Under the pieces are notes generated by a model. That model ran no database searches. It was not told where the DNA came from and worked only from the letters and a program-made list of their open reading frames with translations. From Fibrobacter sp. UWB13 (GTDB lineage Bacteria > Fibrobacterota > Fibrobacteria > Fibrobacterales > Fibrobacteraceae), in NCBI RefSeq assembly GCF_900177805.1, contig NZ_FXAX01000001.1:1736001-1800000 (forward strand): a stretch of DNA of 64,000 bases, in the 5' to 3' direction. Positions 43,416 through 52,933 of this stretch are shown piece by piece. Every line of letters starts with the position of its first letter. Positions within the stretch are counted from its first letter, which is position 1. The position numbers were made by a program, and so were the translations under genes.

Positions 43416-44399
43416 ATGATTTTTCCTCTTGTTTCCATCATAGTTCCCATCTACAAGGTCGAGCTCTACCTTCGACGTTGCTTAGACAGCATCGTCAACC
43501 AAACATATACCAATTTGGAAATTATCTTAGTAGATGACGGCTCTCCCGACAGTTGTCCGCAAATTTGCGACGATTATGCAGCAAAAGATAAACGCATTGT
43601 TGTCATTCATAAAGAAAATGGCGGGTTATCGGATGCAAGAAACGCCGGGTTGGATATATGCAAAGGCGAATACATTTCATTTATAGATAGTGATGATTAC
43701 GTAGACCGAGATTATATTGAAAGCCTTATCGAACCAACAAAAAAAGGCTCATACGATTTTATTATTGCGGACTATCAGTCTTCTAATGAAAAAAAAAATT
43801 CTACACATCTGTCATGCAAAGATGGTCCAATCCAAGACAATCTCACAATAATTCGCATCTATTGCAGCCAACAATATCCACCAAGTGCATGGGCTAAGCT
43901 ATACAAGTTTTCGTTTCTGAAAGAAAATCAATTCCATTTTCAAAAAGAACTTCTATTTGAAGATCAATTATGGAGTTGCACTTTAGCCCGTTTCGCAAAA
44001 AACATCTACATCATCCACAAGCAAATTTATCATTACACCACACGAACCGATTCCATCATGCTATCCAGAGATATCGGCTTTTCAAAAAGACTTTCCTCAT
44101 GGTGTTTTATTCTGGCTCAGGAAGAGAAAATTCTTTCTTCTTATCAGGAATCATTAAGAAGAGAAATCAGTTCCTTTTTCACAATCAAAATCACTGAAGT
44201 CCTAACAACAGCAAATAGAAATAGACCTCAATTTCACAAAGCATTCCAAGCAATAACCCAATCAATGAATAAAAAGATTATTTCACATTGGATTAATCAA
44301 GCGAAAGGACTTTACAAAATTTATTTCTTTACATTATCGCTTTTGCCATCTAAATTGCAAGAAGAAATAATGTACTTTCATCTCAGGAATAGAGCATGA
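43416..44399 (+). CDS. GT2 family glycosyltransferase (copy A of a duplicated pair)
   Basis: The 327-residue enzyme has the GT2 core PLVSIIVPIYKVELYLRRCLDSI, EIILVDDGSPDS, GGLSDARNAGLDICKGEYISFIDSDDYVD. Its first 95 or so residues are almost identical to those of the next gene, whereas the C-terminal acceptor region differs, so a duplication or gene conversion is likely. It should add one sugar to the growing surface glycan on the cytoplasmic side. Its stop overlaps the next start (ATGA). Confidence 0.88.
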   Translation: MIFPLVSIIVPIYKVELYLRRCLDSIVNQTYTNLEIILVDDGSPDSCPQICDDYAAKDKRIVVIHKENGGLSDARNAGLDICKGEYISFIDSDDYVDRDYIESLIEPTKKGSYDFIIADYQSSNEKKNSTHLSCKDGPIQDNLTIIRIYCSQQYPPSAWAKLYKFSFLKENQFHFQKELLFEDQLWSCTLARFAKNIYIIHKQIYHYTTRTDSIMLSRDIGFSKRLSSWCFILAQEEKILSSYQESLRREISSFFTIKITEVLTTANRNRPQFHKAFQAITQSMNKKIISHWINQAKGLYKIYFFTLSLLPSKLQEEIMYFHLRNRA

Positions 44400-45406
44400 T
44401 TACACAGCCATTAATATCCATCATTGTTCCTATTTACAAGGTCGAGTTATATTTACGGCAATGCTTGGATAGCATAGTCAAACAGACTTACACCAATTTG
44501 GAAATCATCTTGGTGGACGACGGTTCCCCAGATGGTTGTCCGCAAATCTGTGATGAATATGCCGTCAAAGACAAACGTTTCGTAGTTATACACAAAAAGA
44601 ACGGGGGACTATCTGACGCAAGGAATGCTGGACTTGATATATGCAAAGGCGACTATATCTATTTTTTAGACAGTGACGACATAATCCCATCACAATGTAT
44701 CAGCACACTTTTAAAAATAATCATTCAGGAAAAAGCCGAAATAGCATCATCTTCTTACAAGGAATTTTCAGACAAGGAGCCATATTTAGTTCTACCAAAT
44801 CAAAACACTTCATACATCACAATAAACGGCAGCGAAGCCCTTATTTTACTATGCAGAGACAACACGCCCGGCATCATGTCATCATGCATGAAAATTTACA
44901 AAAGAGAATGTTTTAATGGTATACGTTTTCCTTTGGGAAAACTCTACGAAGATGCGCATATAAATTACAAAATCTACCACATATGTAAAAAAATTTGCTA
45001 TACCAGCACACCCCTATATTATTATAGACTACGCAAAGAAAGCATAATGGCAAGCACCACATGCCCCATATATGATTTAGAAGCCCTAGAAAATCGTTAT
45101 GTTTTTTTAAAAAAACATAACGAACCCGCAGCACAATACTGTATTGAGCAATTATGTTGGGACTTTCTCACAGCATCCGTGCAACCCCCTAATTTTTTCA
45201 AAGACAATTTCATTTTATCACCTCAAGACGCTCTAAAAAAATTTAAAACATACGCTTCTGATTTACCGCAAGCCCACCACATTATGTGGCTTCACAAATT
45301 TTTTCTAAAATGTTTTTACATTTTCCCGCAACTATATCCATTTTTATTCAAACTATCGCCTTGGCATATAAGAAAGCCCTTTCAACGAGGCCTAAAAAAT
45401 GATTAA
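44396..45406 (+). CDS. GT2 family glycosyltransferase (copy B of a duplicated pair)
   Basis: The 336-residue protein shares its N-terminal domain with the preceding gene (PLISIIVPIYKVELYLRQCLDSI, DDGSPDGCPQICDEYAVKDKRFV, GGLSDARNAGLDICKGDYIYFLDSDD). It has its own C-terminal half (KLYEDAHINYKIYHICKKI...YYYRLRKESIM). That half carries the ED motif typical of GT2 enzymes of capsule and O-antigen loci. Overlaps of 4 and 8 bases with its neighbours indicate one transcript. Sugar specificity is unknown. Confidence 0.88.
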   Translation: MITQPLISIIVPIYKVELYLRQCLDSIVKQTYTNLEIILVDDGSPDGCPQICDEYAVKDKRFVVIHKKNGGLSDARNAGLDICKGDYIYFLDSDDIIPSQCISTLLKIIIQEKAEIASSSYKEFSDKEPYLVLPNQNTSYITINGSEALILLCRDNTPGIMSSCMKIYKRECFNGIRFPLGKLYEDAHINYKIYHICKKICYTSTPLYYYRLRKESIMASTTCPIYDLEALENRYVFLKKHNEPAAQYCIEQLCWDFLTASVQPPNFFKDNFILSPQDALKKFKTYASDLPQAHHIMWLHKFFLKCFYIFPQLYPFLFKLSPWHIRKPFQRGLKND

Positions 45407-46424
45407 AATTTCCGTCATTGTTCCTATTTATAAAGTACCGTTAGAATATTTACGGAACTGTTTTGACTCCTTAATCGTCCAAACAATGCAAGAATGTGAA
45501 TTCATCTTGGTCTCAGATGGCGCTCCTGAAGCAGAATGTTCCATCTGTGAAACATACTCTCTCAAAGATTCTAGATTTATATTTTTTAATCGGGAACATG
45601 CAGGTGTCTCAGCCACCAGAAACTTTGGAATAGAACAAGCGCAGGGAGAATACATTACCTTCGTTGACTCTGACGATTGGATTGAAAAAGAAACCTATTC
45701 TTTGGCATATAATTACGCCAAAGAAAATGACAGCGACATCGTCTTATGGGATCAATGTCATTTTTTCGAAAAAAATAAAATTTGCGGAAAATACCAAAAC
45801 GAATCCATAAAAAAAATGACTTATGCACAAAAAAACACATTAATTGAGGACTCCATTTTCACAAAAAGCATTGACCAATCTTCGGCAGCAATGGTCACAT
45901 GCAAACTATTCCGCAAAAGTCTCATAAACAACCACAACATCCGCTACAATTCTGATTTAATCATTAGCGAAGACCGTCTTTTTAACATAACATCCTACAC
46001 ACATTCAAACAATATTTCTTATTTCAACAGTGCTCTCTACCACTACAGAATTCATCCCAATTCATTGGCACATAAATATACGCCTAAAGCATTTGAAGAA
46101 TACATAGCGTTTATTGAGCATTTCCCACAAGAAATAAAAGACAACTATCTAAGATCTATAAGTTCTGAAATCATTCGTTGTTTCTTTTTAAGTTGGAACA
46201 ACTGCTATATGCACCGTAAAAATCTTTCGCCGTTTAAAGAAAGAATGCGTGAGATTATCGAGAATACAAAGACATCACAATTCAGGCAAGCAATTTGCTA
46301 TTATGACACTAATAATTTTTCAAAAATCATACAATTAGAATTATTCCTAATTAAGCACAATATCTACTTATTAATTTACTTACACGGAATAAAGTCTTTA
46401 TTAAAAAACATTTTTAGTAAATAA
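45399..46424 (+). CDS. GT2 family glycosyltransferase
   Basis: The 341-residue protein has IKISVIVPIYKVPLEYLRNCFDSL, CEFILVSDGAPEAECSICE, GVSATRNFGIEQAQGEYITFVDSDDWIE, and a mid-protein SEDRLFNITSYTHSNNISYF region, all GT2 features. It overlaps the previous gene by 8 bases. Codons are AT-rich. Acceptor and donor are not predictable from sequence. Confidence 0.88.
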   Translation: MIKISVIVPIYKVPLEYLRNCFDSLIVQTMQECEFILVSDGAPEAECSICETYSLKDSRFIFFNREHAGVSATRNFGIEQAQGEYITFVDSDDWIEKETYSLAYNYAKENDSDIVLWDQCHFFEKNKICGKYQNESIKKMTYAQKNTLIEDSIFTKSIDQSSAAMVTCKLFRKSLINNHNIRYNSDLIISEDRLFNITSYTHSNNISYFNSALYHYRIHPNSLAHKYTPKAFEEYIAFIEHFPQEIKDNYLRSISSEIIRCFFLSWNNCYMHRKNLSPFKERMREIIENTKTSQFRQAICYYDTNNFSKIIQLELFLIKHNIYLLIYLHGIKSLLKNIFSK

Positions 46425-46436
46425 CATCAAAGTAAA

Positions 46437-47390
46437 ATGATCATTTCCATCGCACTAGCCACATACAACGGTTCCAGATTTCTTCGAGAACAACTTGATT
46501 CAATTCTTGGGCAATCGATAAGTAACTTCGAAGTTGTCATTTGCGACGACAGTTCGACAGACAACACTCTTCAAATTTTACAGGAATACGCAAGCAAGGA
46601 TTCCCGTTTTAGAATTTTTCAAAATCAACAAAATCTTGGCTTCAAAAAAAATTTTCAACACATTCTTTCGATTTGCAAAGGTGATTTCATTGCTTTTTGC
46701 GATCAAGATGACATTTGGGAACCAAACCATTTAGAAGTTCTCATCAACAATATCGAAAACAACGATTGCATCGGAGCAAATTCCCTCATTATCGACGAGA
46801 ATGGCATATCTCAAAGAAAGACGCTTTTAGAATATTGGCCTATACACATTATGCCAAAAGATGCTGAGCAGCTATTTCAACATGAGTTGTACTCAAATGT
46901 CATTCAAGGTACCGCTTCATTAATTCGAGTCTCCTTAGCAAAATGCGCATTACCATTTCCAGATAGTATCAAGTATCACGACTACTGGTTTGCTCTTATA
47001 GCAGGGCTCAATGGAAAGTGCAAATACATAAAAGACGTTGTTTTAAAATATAGGCGTCATTCAAGCAATGCTTCAGGCTATCAAGAATTTTCCATCTTAA
47101 AGGCTATCAAAGACTTATATCGATTTTCAAAAGACAGAAAAGGCTTCTATGGCGACAGCATAAATCTACTACAAAACTTGCAGGCACAAAAGGATATACC
47201 TCCCCAAAGTCAACAAGTAATAGCAGATGCACTCAAATTCTACACCAACCTTTCCGAAAACAAGAATAGGCTTTCAACACTTTGGTTCTATATAAAGAAC
47301 TACGAAACAATAACACTTTCTAAAAAATCCATCTGGCAATTATTCTTATACCGTTGTTTGGGCATTCTCTTTTTCGGAATCAAAGGATGA
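46437..47390 (+). CDS. GT2 family glycosyltransferase (rhamnosyltransferase-like)
   Basis: The 317-residue enzyme starts MIISIALATYNGSRFLREQLDSILGQS and has VVICDDSSTDNTLQIL, NLGFKKNFQHIL and FIAFCDQDDIWEPNHLE. This is the CDQDDIW variant typical of RfbF/WcaA-like rhamnosyltransferases. It is the last plus-strand gene of the run. Its final 45 bases overlap the 3' end of the convergent gene at 47346. Confidence 0.85.
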   Translation: MIISIALATYNGSRFLREQLDSILGQSISNFEVVICDDSSTDNTLQILQEYASKDSRFRIFQNQQNLGFKKNFQHILSICKGDFIAFCDQDDIWEPNHLEVLINNIENNDCIGANSLIIDENGISQRKTLLEYWPIHIMPKDAEQLFQHELYSNVIQGTASLIRVSLAKCALPFPDSIKYHDYWFALIAGLNGKCKYIKDVVLKYRRHSSNASGYQEFSILKAIKDLYRFSKDRKGFYGDSINLLQNLQAQKDIPPQSQQVIADALKFYTNLSENKNRLSTLWFYIKNYETITLSKKSIWQLFLYRCLGILFFGIKG

Positions 47391-48245
47391 TTTAAACACA
47401 CAAAACAAATCATAAAGCCAAAATTCTAATTTCGTATACGCGAACCACAATTTAGCGAATGTCATTTGCAAAGCATTCGCTTTTTTGTACTTTCTTAAAA
47501 ATAAATCTGCACTTTTTAAAAGAACGGCATGTTGTTGCGACCAGCGCCGATATGTTTTGGAAATACTGACATGATGATTATGCTGATAGGAGCAATCTAA
47601 TCGTAAAACAGTTTTCAAGCCGGCATCATCAAATTTATGTGCTAGAACTGGTTCCTCATAATAGAGAAAGAATTCTTCGTCATACATGCCATACTTTAGC
47701 ATTTTTTTCAAATCAACCATCAACAATGAGCCAGGAACCGCAAATACGGTAACAGACTCTTTATCCTTAAAATATTTCTTTGGATAGGAACGTATCTTTA
47801 GCCAGACCTCAAAAAACAAGCTAGTCGCAAGTACATATTGCAAAGTTGTGCAATTTTTCCAAGCACAATCCGGAGAATTTGACTGTCGAGCAGAAACAAC
47901 AGCAACAGATTGCTCATCTAAAAAGGTCTTCAGAAATTTTTCTACGCAATCTTCATCAAAAAACACGTCTGGATTCGCAATAATCGAATAATCGACGTTT
48001 AAAACATCAGACGAATAATGTAGACCTAAATTATTTCCAGCCCCATACCCACCATTTTTAGGCGATTGTATCACATGAACTTTATCGTTTTTACAACACT
48101 GCAGCAGGCTCCAAGAATCATCCGTCGAGCAATTATCAACAACAACCAAAAAATCAATAATAGTATAATTTTTTATACGTTCTACCAATTTTATTGTAGT
48201 AGAAACATCGTTATAGTTCAATATGACACAAGAAATCTTTGGCAT
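47346..48245 (-). CDS. GT2 family glycosyltransferase (dTDP-rhamnosyltransferase-like)
   Basis: The 299-residue enzyme has ISCVILNYNDVSTTIKLVERI, LVVVDNCSTDDSW, NGGYGAGNNLGLHYS and SIIANPDVFFDEDCVEKFL. This NPD-type acceptor loop is common in rhamnosyltransferases of the WbbL type. It lies convergent to the 46437 gene with a 45-base overlap. The next minus-strand gene upstream (48261) is 15 bases away, so the two share a transcript. Confidence 0.85.
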   Translation of the reverse strand: MPKISCVILNYNDVSTTIKLVERIKNYTIIDFLVVVDNCSTDDSWSLLQCCKNDKVHVIQSPKNGGYGAGNNLGLHYSSDVLNVDYSIIANPDVFFDEDCVEKFLKTFLDEQSVAVVSARQSNSPDCAWKNCTTLQYVLATSLFFEVWLKIRSYPKKYFKDKESVTVFAVPGSLLMVDLKKMLKYGMYDEEFFLYYEEPVLAHKFDDAGLKTVLRLDCSYQHNHHVSISKTYRRWSQQHAVLLKSADLFLRKYKKANALQMTFAKLWFAYTKLEFWLYDLFCVFKSSFDSEKENAQTTV

Positions 48246-48260
48246 TTTAAAACAAATCCA

Positions 48261-49310
48261 TTACAAATAGAGCTTCAACAGCAGCGACAATAGTCTACAA
48301 TACTTATTTCGCATTAAGAAAATCAAAACATTTTCTGGTAAAGAAAAATAGTCTTTATTTATTACTTTCAGTAAATTAGAATACTTTTCTAGATTCAGTA
48401 TTTCTTTTAATCCCCAAAAACGTTTTTTCAACGGAATTTCATTGTCTTTATGAAAGATATCCTCTTTCAAAATACCAAATAAATAATGAACAAACAAACA
48501 ATTTGCAGCATCAATAAAGTTCTGATTTTTTCCCGTTTTAGCAATCCACTCTTGTATTTTATTAATTACAAAAGAAAAGTACTTTTCACTATTAGGGCGA
48601 TAACGATTTTGTGCAGAACATGCGCTCTGTTCATAATGATAAAAGCAATCTCTTGAATAACCAATTCGATGAAAAAAATCCAAAGCCAAGGTATTAAACA
48701 AGACATCTTCACTGATAATCGTTTCTGTTGCAAAGCGAAGATTATTTTTTAACAAGACCTCTCGCCTATAGATTTTTCCCCACACACTTCCAGCAAAGCG
48801 AGTATTTACTTTATAACTATAAATCGGCGACTGCGGGGTCAAAACCTTAATTTGCAATTCTTCTTTTTGTTCTTGAGAAAATAGTTCTACGCAATCACTA
48901 AACAAATATGAAGCAATCGTTTTATATTCTTTATGATACTGGGCAGAATAACAAAACAGATCATAATTATACTCGGTATTTAAATTTGCAAATATTTCAA
49001 AAACGTTCAAATCAACCCAATCATCAGCATCAACAAATGTTATAAAATTACCATTTGCAAGGTCTATTCCTCTATTACGTGCACTAGAAACACCTTTTTC
49101 CAACAAATCATCGACAATAATTCGATCATCTTTCGAAGCCAACTCCAAGCACAAATCTAAACTACCGTCAGTCGAACAATTATTAACTAAAACAATCTCA
49201 ATATCATTATAACTTTGCGCTCTCAAAGAATCTACACACTTGTTAAGCGTAGCAAAAGCGTTATACACAGGAATAACAACTGATACCAAAGGAGTCTTTT
49301 CTACAGCCAC
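48261..49310 (-). CDS. GT2 family glycosyltransferase
   Basis: The 349-residue enzyme has TPLVSVVIPVYNAFATLNKCVDSLRAQSYNDIEIVLVNNCSTDGS, GVSSARNRGIDLANGNFITFVDADDWVD, and a later ISEDVLFNTLALDFFHRIGY, all GT2. It is first of a two-gene minus-strand unit. It is divergent from the membrane-protein gene at 49517, so promoters for both must lie within 49311-49516. Confidence 0.88.
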   Translation of the reverse strand: MAVEKTPLVSVVIPVYNAFATLNKCVDSLRAQSYNDIEIVLVNNCSTDGSLDLCLELASKDDRIIVDDLLEKGVSSARNRGIDLANGNFITFVDADDWVDLNVFEIFANLNTEYNYDLFCYSAQYHKEYKTIASYLFSDCVELFSQEQKEELQIKVLTPQSPIYSYKVNTRFAGSVWGKIYRREVLLKNNLRFATETIISEDVLFNTLALDFFHRIGYSRDCFYHYEQSACSAQNRYRPNSEKYFSFVINKIQEWIAKTGKNQNFIDAANCLFVHYLFGILKEDIFHKDNEIPLKKRFWGLKEILNLEKYSNLLKVINKDYFSLPENVLIFLMRNKYCRLLSLLLKLYL

Positions 49311-49386
49311 AAACTAATCCTTCGCATTCACGATTTAACTCATAATATATTTATATGCATTTTAATTGTCAATACACCTCAAATTT

Positions 49387-49438
49387 CAATAATACGCAAA
49401 GTTTTTTTTCAAAAAAAAACGCCAATAATACGCAAATT
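49387..49438. promoter_or_regulatory. Pair of direct repeats CAATAATACGCAAA
   Basis: CAATAATACGCAAA occurs at 49387 and again at 49423, 36 bases apart, in the region between two divergent genes. A similar pair (CAATAGTACGCAAAG and CAATAGTGCGTAAGG, 35 bases apart) lies upstream of the HipA-like kinase at 58830 and 58865. They could be binding sites for one regulator. Confidence 0.4.
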
Positions 49439-49516
49439 ATTACTTTTTCACACTTAATTCAGTCTCTACAACAAGTTTTTTTTCATCAAAAAGCGCATAT
49501 ATTTTATATTAACGGT

Positions 49517-51244
49517 ATGCCTTTTAAACGAGCACTCTCTTTCTCTTTAGTTATCAATCTGTTCTTTTTAGCATTATGCCTGATTTTTGGCGATCTTAAA
49601 TTTGGTGCTATCGACGATTACTTTATGGCAGCACGCCTCACTGGCGCACTCGGCACAGATTATAACCCACACTTGATTTTCGTCAACGCCATTTACGGAT
49701 ACGCTCTTTTACCCCTTTATCACCTATTCCCGAAAATCGGATGGTATTACATCGGCGAAATGTTCTCTGTATTTCTCTCGTTTACAGTCATTGGATACGT
49801 ATTATTACAGAGATGCAGAGAACATTGGGGAGCAATTTTAACAACCCTATTTACCGCACTTTTCGCAAGCGACTTTTATTTGGTGGTTCAATTTACTCAA
49901 TGTGCCTCTATTTTGAGTGCTGCTGGAATGTTGCTATTTGCATACGGCATTATTTCAAAAAAGAACGCACTAGATAGCCACGCCCCCCACGAGGCTCGCA
50001 TCGACATTTGGAGCAACCTTCGAACTACAGCTCCGTTTATTTTGGGCACAATACTCATGCTTTGGGGTTCCGTAATGCGATGGCAAGCTTTCTTGATGGG
50101 CATGCCATTCTTTTGTCTAGGGTTGTTATTTATTATACGCAAATGTTGGTCTGCCAAGTGGCACGTCATTGCAAGCCTAACAATTCTTTTGGCAGGCGCA
50201 TTTGGTATGCATGCTTTCGATCAAAACATATACAAGTCGCCCAAATACGAGGCTTTCAACAAATTTCAGGTACCTCGCGTAACACTAGGCGACAACCGCA
50301 ATTACCACAAAAACGCAGTTTACGAAGACGTCGAAGAATTTGGACTTTCAGGCAAAGACTATCACATGCTTACTGAATGGGTGCTATACGATACAGAAGT
50401 ATTCTCAGTAGACAGCCTCAAACAATACACAGACATTATCCCACCATACCGAGACCGCAATCCGATACAAAGTATTCCTCGCAACATACTTAAAGCACTT
50501 TCACATTCTTTGCACGCTCCACTTTTTTGGATTTGGTTTATTCTCTGCATAGTAGTCTATGCAACCAACCCTAAAAAAATTTTATATCTATGGGCATCTC
50601 TAGCACTAATACTAGCACTGATGGCATACTTACTCGCTATGGGACGCCTTGTGTACCGCGTCGAAAGCGGTTTTTGGCTTTACGCATCAGTCTTGGCAAT
50701 CCCTATTTTAGGGAAAATAAAATTCGACATACAAAAAAAAGCCGTCATCGCAGTGCTCAGTATCATAGCAATTTTAAATACATTCTCTTACGCAACATCC
50801 GGTAAAATCGTCCATGATCCAAGTTCTGGAGAAACGCGCACATTAGCGATAAAAGACTCCACCGACTACGCTCAAGTATTCCACTATATAGACAGCCAAC
50901 CTGACAAGATGTTCTTACTTTCCATGAACGCGTTCATGCGATTCAGCCACCATCGAAACCCGCCCTACTTAGCAACGCCAATTGGCACATACCGCAAAAC
51001 AATTTCCTTCGGCTACTGGACCCCATACCTCCCCGAAATAACCAACGCACTCAAAGAATTTGGAATCACCAATCCTATAAAAGACGTCATCAAAGACAAT
51101 GTCATTGTTCTAAACGAGGCCGGTCTTATCGATTTTTTGCAACGACATTATTACGATAGCGTAGCCGTTGACACGCTCAAGTCTATCGGCGAAATGAAAT
51201 TCTTCAAGTACAGATTAGCCAATAAAATCAAGGAGGCTGAATAA
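49517..51244 (+). CDS. Polytopic membrane protein of the polysaccharide locus (GT-C-like)
   Basis: The protein of about 575 residues from the ATG at 49517 (MPFKRALSFSLVINLFFLAL) has about ten hydrophobic segments. An early acidic loop (GAIDDYFMAA) sits where GT-C enzymes carry a catalytic Asp, and there is a large C-terminal soluble part (DSTDYAQVFHYIDSQPDKMFLLSMNAFMRF). The frame runs open from 49355, but those residues are low-complexity. It may transfer a lipid-linked sugar outside the membrane or polymerise glycan; that is inference. Its stop overlaps the next start (TAATG). Confidence 0.6.
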   Translation: MPFKRALSFSLVINLFFLALCLIFGDLKFGAIDDYFMAARLTGALGTDYNPHLIFVNAIYGYALLPLYHLFPKIGWYYIGEMFSVFLSFTVIGYVLLQRCREHWGAILTTLFTALFASDFYLVVQFTQCASILSAAGMLLFAYGIISKKNALDSHAPHEARIDIWSNLRTTAPFILGTILMLWGSVMRWQAFLMGMPFFCLGLLFIIRKCWSAKWHVIASLTILLAGAFGMHAFDQNIYKSPKYEAFNKFQVPRVTLGDNRNYHKNAVYEDVEEFGLSGKDYHMLTEWVLYDTEVFSVDSLKQYTDIIPPYRDRNPIQSIPRNILKALSHSLHAPLFWIWFILCIVVYATNPKKILYLWASLALILALMAYLLAMGRLVYRVESGFWLYASVLAIPILGKIKFDIQKKAVIAVLSIIAILNTFSYATSGKIVHDPSSGETRTLAIKDSTDYAQVFHYIDSQPDKMFLLSMNAFMRFSHHRNPPYLATPIGTYRKTISFGYWTPYLPEITNALKEFGITNPIKDVIKDNVIVLNEAGLIDFLQRHYYDSVAVDTLKSIGEMKFFKYRLANKIKEAE

Positions 51245-52479
51245 TGCAACGCCTTCTGTATCCACTAATTGCAAGTGCACTTATCACTATTGTTCCTTTC
51301 TTAATGACCTTCGAGAAAGGGCAAAACATCGTGCGCGGCTTATTCGGCTATGAGTATTTTGCACTACTGTTGTTCATAGTATTTATAAAAAATAAACTCA
51401 AGAAAAATTCACACGCCTTCGCTGGCATGGTAACAGCATTTGCGCTGCTCATAGCAGCACTTTTCGCAATCGCCTGGCTCGATTTACAGAATCTACTTTC
51501 TATAAAAAATTGGGGCACAAGCTGGTACGGAACAATCCCATTCGTCACTTGTGGACTCGCCATCGTGATGGTTTGGCAAATCAAGCCATTCAAATTCAAC
51601 GCAATATGTTTCATTCTCTTCGTTGCACTAATTCTGCATTTAGAAGCGAACAACCAATATGCAGCGCAACCGCTCGCACAATTTCCTACCATAGACTACC
51701 TAGAAAGAACCGCACCCAGACCAGTCCAACGCAGCGAAATCACTAACGAATTTCGCAACAAATTTGCAGTCACAGATTCAGTTTTCATCACAAGAAATTA
51801 CGTTGATACAACCCGCAGCAACGTCATCATCCTTGTAGAAAGCTGGGGCGCTCCACTAGACATTCAGCGTTTCGAAAAACAACTCGAAATATTCGACGGG
51901 ATTACCACAGTCATCGGCATACACAATCGAATGTACAGCCGCACAAAAACTGCCGAACGAGAAGATTTAATTCAAGTAATCACACACGATTCCGTCACTA
52001 GAAAACGCGACACAATATTATTGCCCCAAGTTCTTAATAGCATCGGCTATAAAACAACATTCCTTTTCGGTGGAGACAGTCTAAAACATCAACGATACAA
52101 GTACATTAAAAACATAGGATTTAACGAAGCCGTTTACGGCAAAGATACAAACAACAGCATCTTAAACGATATTCAAATAATTAACAAAATTGACAGCATA
52201 CTTGCCGATACAACACAAACGCATTTTATCGCATGGACAACCCTAGATACAAAATTTCCATTATCAGGATTCACAAACATTTATTACAGCAATCCAGATG
52301 CTGTTGACTCTGCCTACACAGCGCAACTAACTAACACACTCCTGCATATCGCAAATCTAGCCAGCAAGCACCCCAAAACAAGATTCATCGTTCAAGGCGA
52401 CCACAACCCCATTCTCTCCCCCATAAAATTTCAGGAACGATTCTACAAGCGATGGGTTCCGTTCGTAATATTGAACTAA
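51244..52479 (+). CDS. Membrane sulfatase-fold (phosphoethanolamine/LTA-synthase-like) protein
   Basis: The 411-residue protein has four or five N-terminal membrane spans (to about 140) and a C-terminal extracytoplasmic domain. It contains SNVIILVESWGAP (ESWG, usual nucleophile neighbourhood), LPQVLNSIGYKTTFLFGGDSLKHQRY and the metal-binding RFIVQGDHNPILSP. Relatives move phosphoglycerol or phosphoethanolamine onto glycans and lipids. With the CDP-glycerol genes nearby, a glycerol-phosphate modification is attractive. The domain is short and the expected nucleophilic Thr is not obvious. A pilin fragment follows 29 bases downstream. Confidence 0.65.
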   Translation: MQRLLYPLIASALITIVPFLMTFEKGQNIVRGLFGYEYFALLLFIVFIKNKLKKNSHAFAGMVTAFALLIAALFAIAWLDLQNLLSIKNWGTSWYGTIPFVTCGLAIVMVWQIKPFKFNAICFILFVALILHLEANNQYAAQPLAQFPTIDYLERTAPRPVQRSEITNEFRNKFAVTDSVFITRNYVDTTRSNVIILVESWGAPLDIQRFEKQLEIFDGITTVIGIHNRMYSRTKTAEREDLIQVITHDSVTRKRDTILLPQVLNSIGYKTTFLFGGDSLKHQRYKYIKNIGFNEAVYGKDTNNSILNDIQIINKIDSILADTTQTHFIAWTTLDTKFPLSGFTNIYYSNPDAVDSAYTAQLTNTLLHIANLASKHPKTRFIVQGDHNPILSPIKFQERFYKRWVPFVILN

Positions 52480-52508
52480 TTTTTTCATTATCTAAAATAA
52501 CCACATAC

Positions 52509-52863
52509 TACGTGAAGTTGCAGGATACTTTTGCAGCTGAAACAGGTGCCGCTGGTACATGGAAGGTCATTGGATATATCGGACCGGGTTCTAAAGATGC
52601 TTCGGCAAATGGTAAAAAGTATACTACCACCACATTCGATTATACTGACGAATTCCAACCAAAAGATACGGACAAGGGAACTACAATGGTCAATAGCACT
52701 GCTCTAAGCAAAGACTGCTTTGAACGATTGTAAAATTGGTTCTAAGTGGACTGTTAAAATTGCAGCTGCCGGTGCAAGTTCTACCATCACGTATACTCCG
52801 GAGATTGAAAACGGTAATGACTGCAGTTCTTTGACTCCTAACTTCTTGAAAATCGGTCAGTAA
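52509..52863 (+). pseudogene. Partial (silent-cassette-like) pilin copy 1
   Basis: The copy starts abruptly with Y-V-K-L-Q-D-T-F-A-A-E-T-G-A-A-G-T-W and continues through IGYIGPGSK. A frame change near 52709 is followed by AKTALNDCKIGSKWTVKIAAAGASSTITYTPEIENGNDCSSLTPNFLKIGQ and a stop. It lacks the leader peptide, hydrophobic helix and ribosome binding site of a pilin gene. It aligns with residues from about 45 to the end of the complete pilin (59372-59884). Its 3' flank has the hairpin shared with copies 2 and 3. Confidence 0.8.
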
Positions 52864-52887
52864 TCGTCTAATTTGATAAAGAACTTC

Positions 52888-52915
52888 AAAAGCTCTCCCG
52901 AATGGGAGAGCTTTT
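52888..52915. terminator. Hairpin 3' of pilin copy 1
   Basis: AAAAGCTCTCCC-GAAT-GGGAGAGCTTTT is preceded by TGATAAAGAACTTC, which also precedes the copy 3 hairpin. It lies between copy 1 and the convergent Rpn-type gene and could serve both. Confidence 0.7.
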
Positions 52916-52933
52916 GATATATAACCGATTCCG

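Noticed and set aside
52452-52733. 93-codon frame as an independent gene
   Set aside because: Its first 19 residues are antecedent sequence overlapping the sulfatase-fold gene, and the rest is the head of a pilin copy with a frame change. It is better treated as a pilin fragment.
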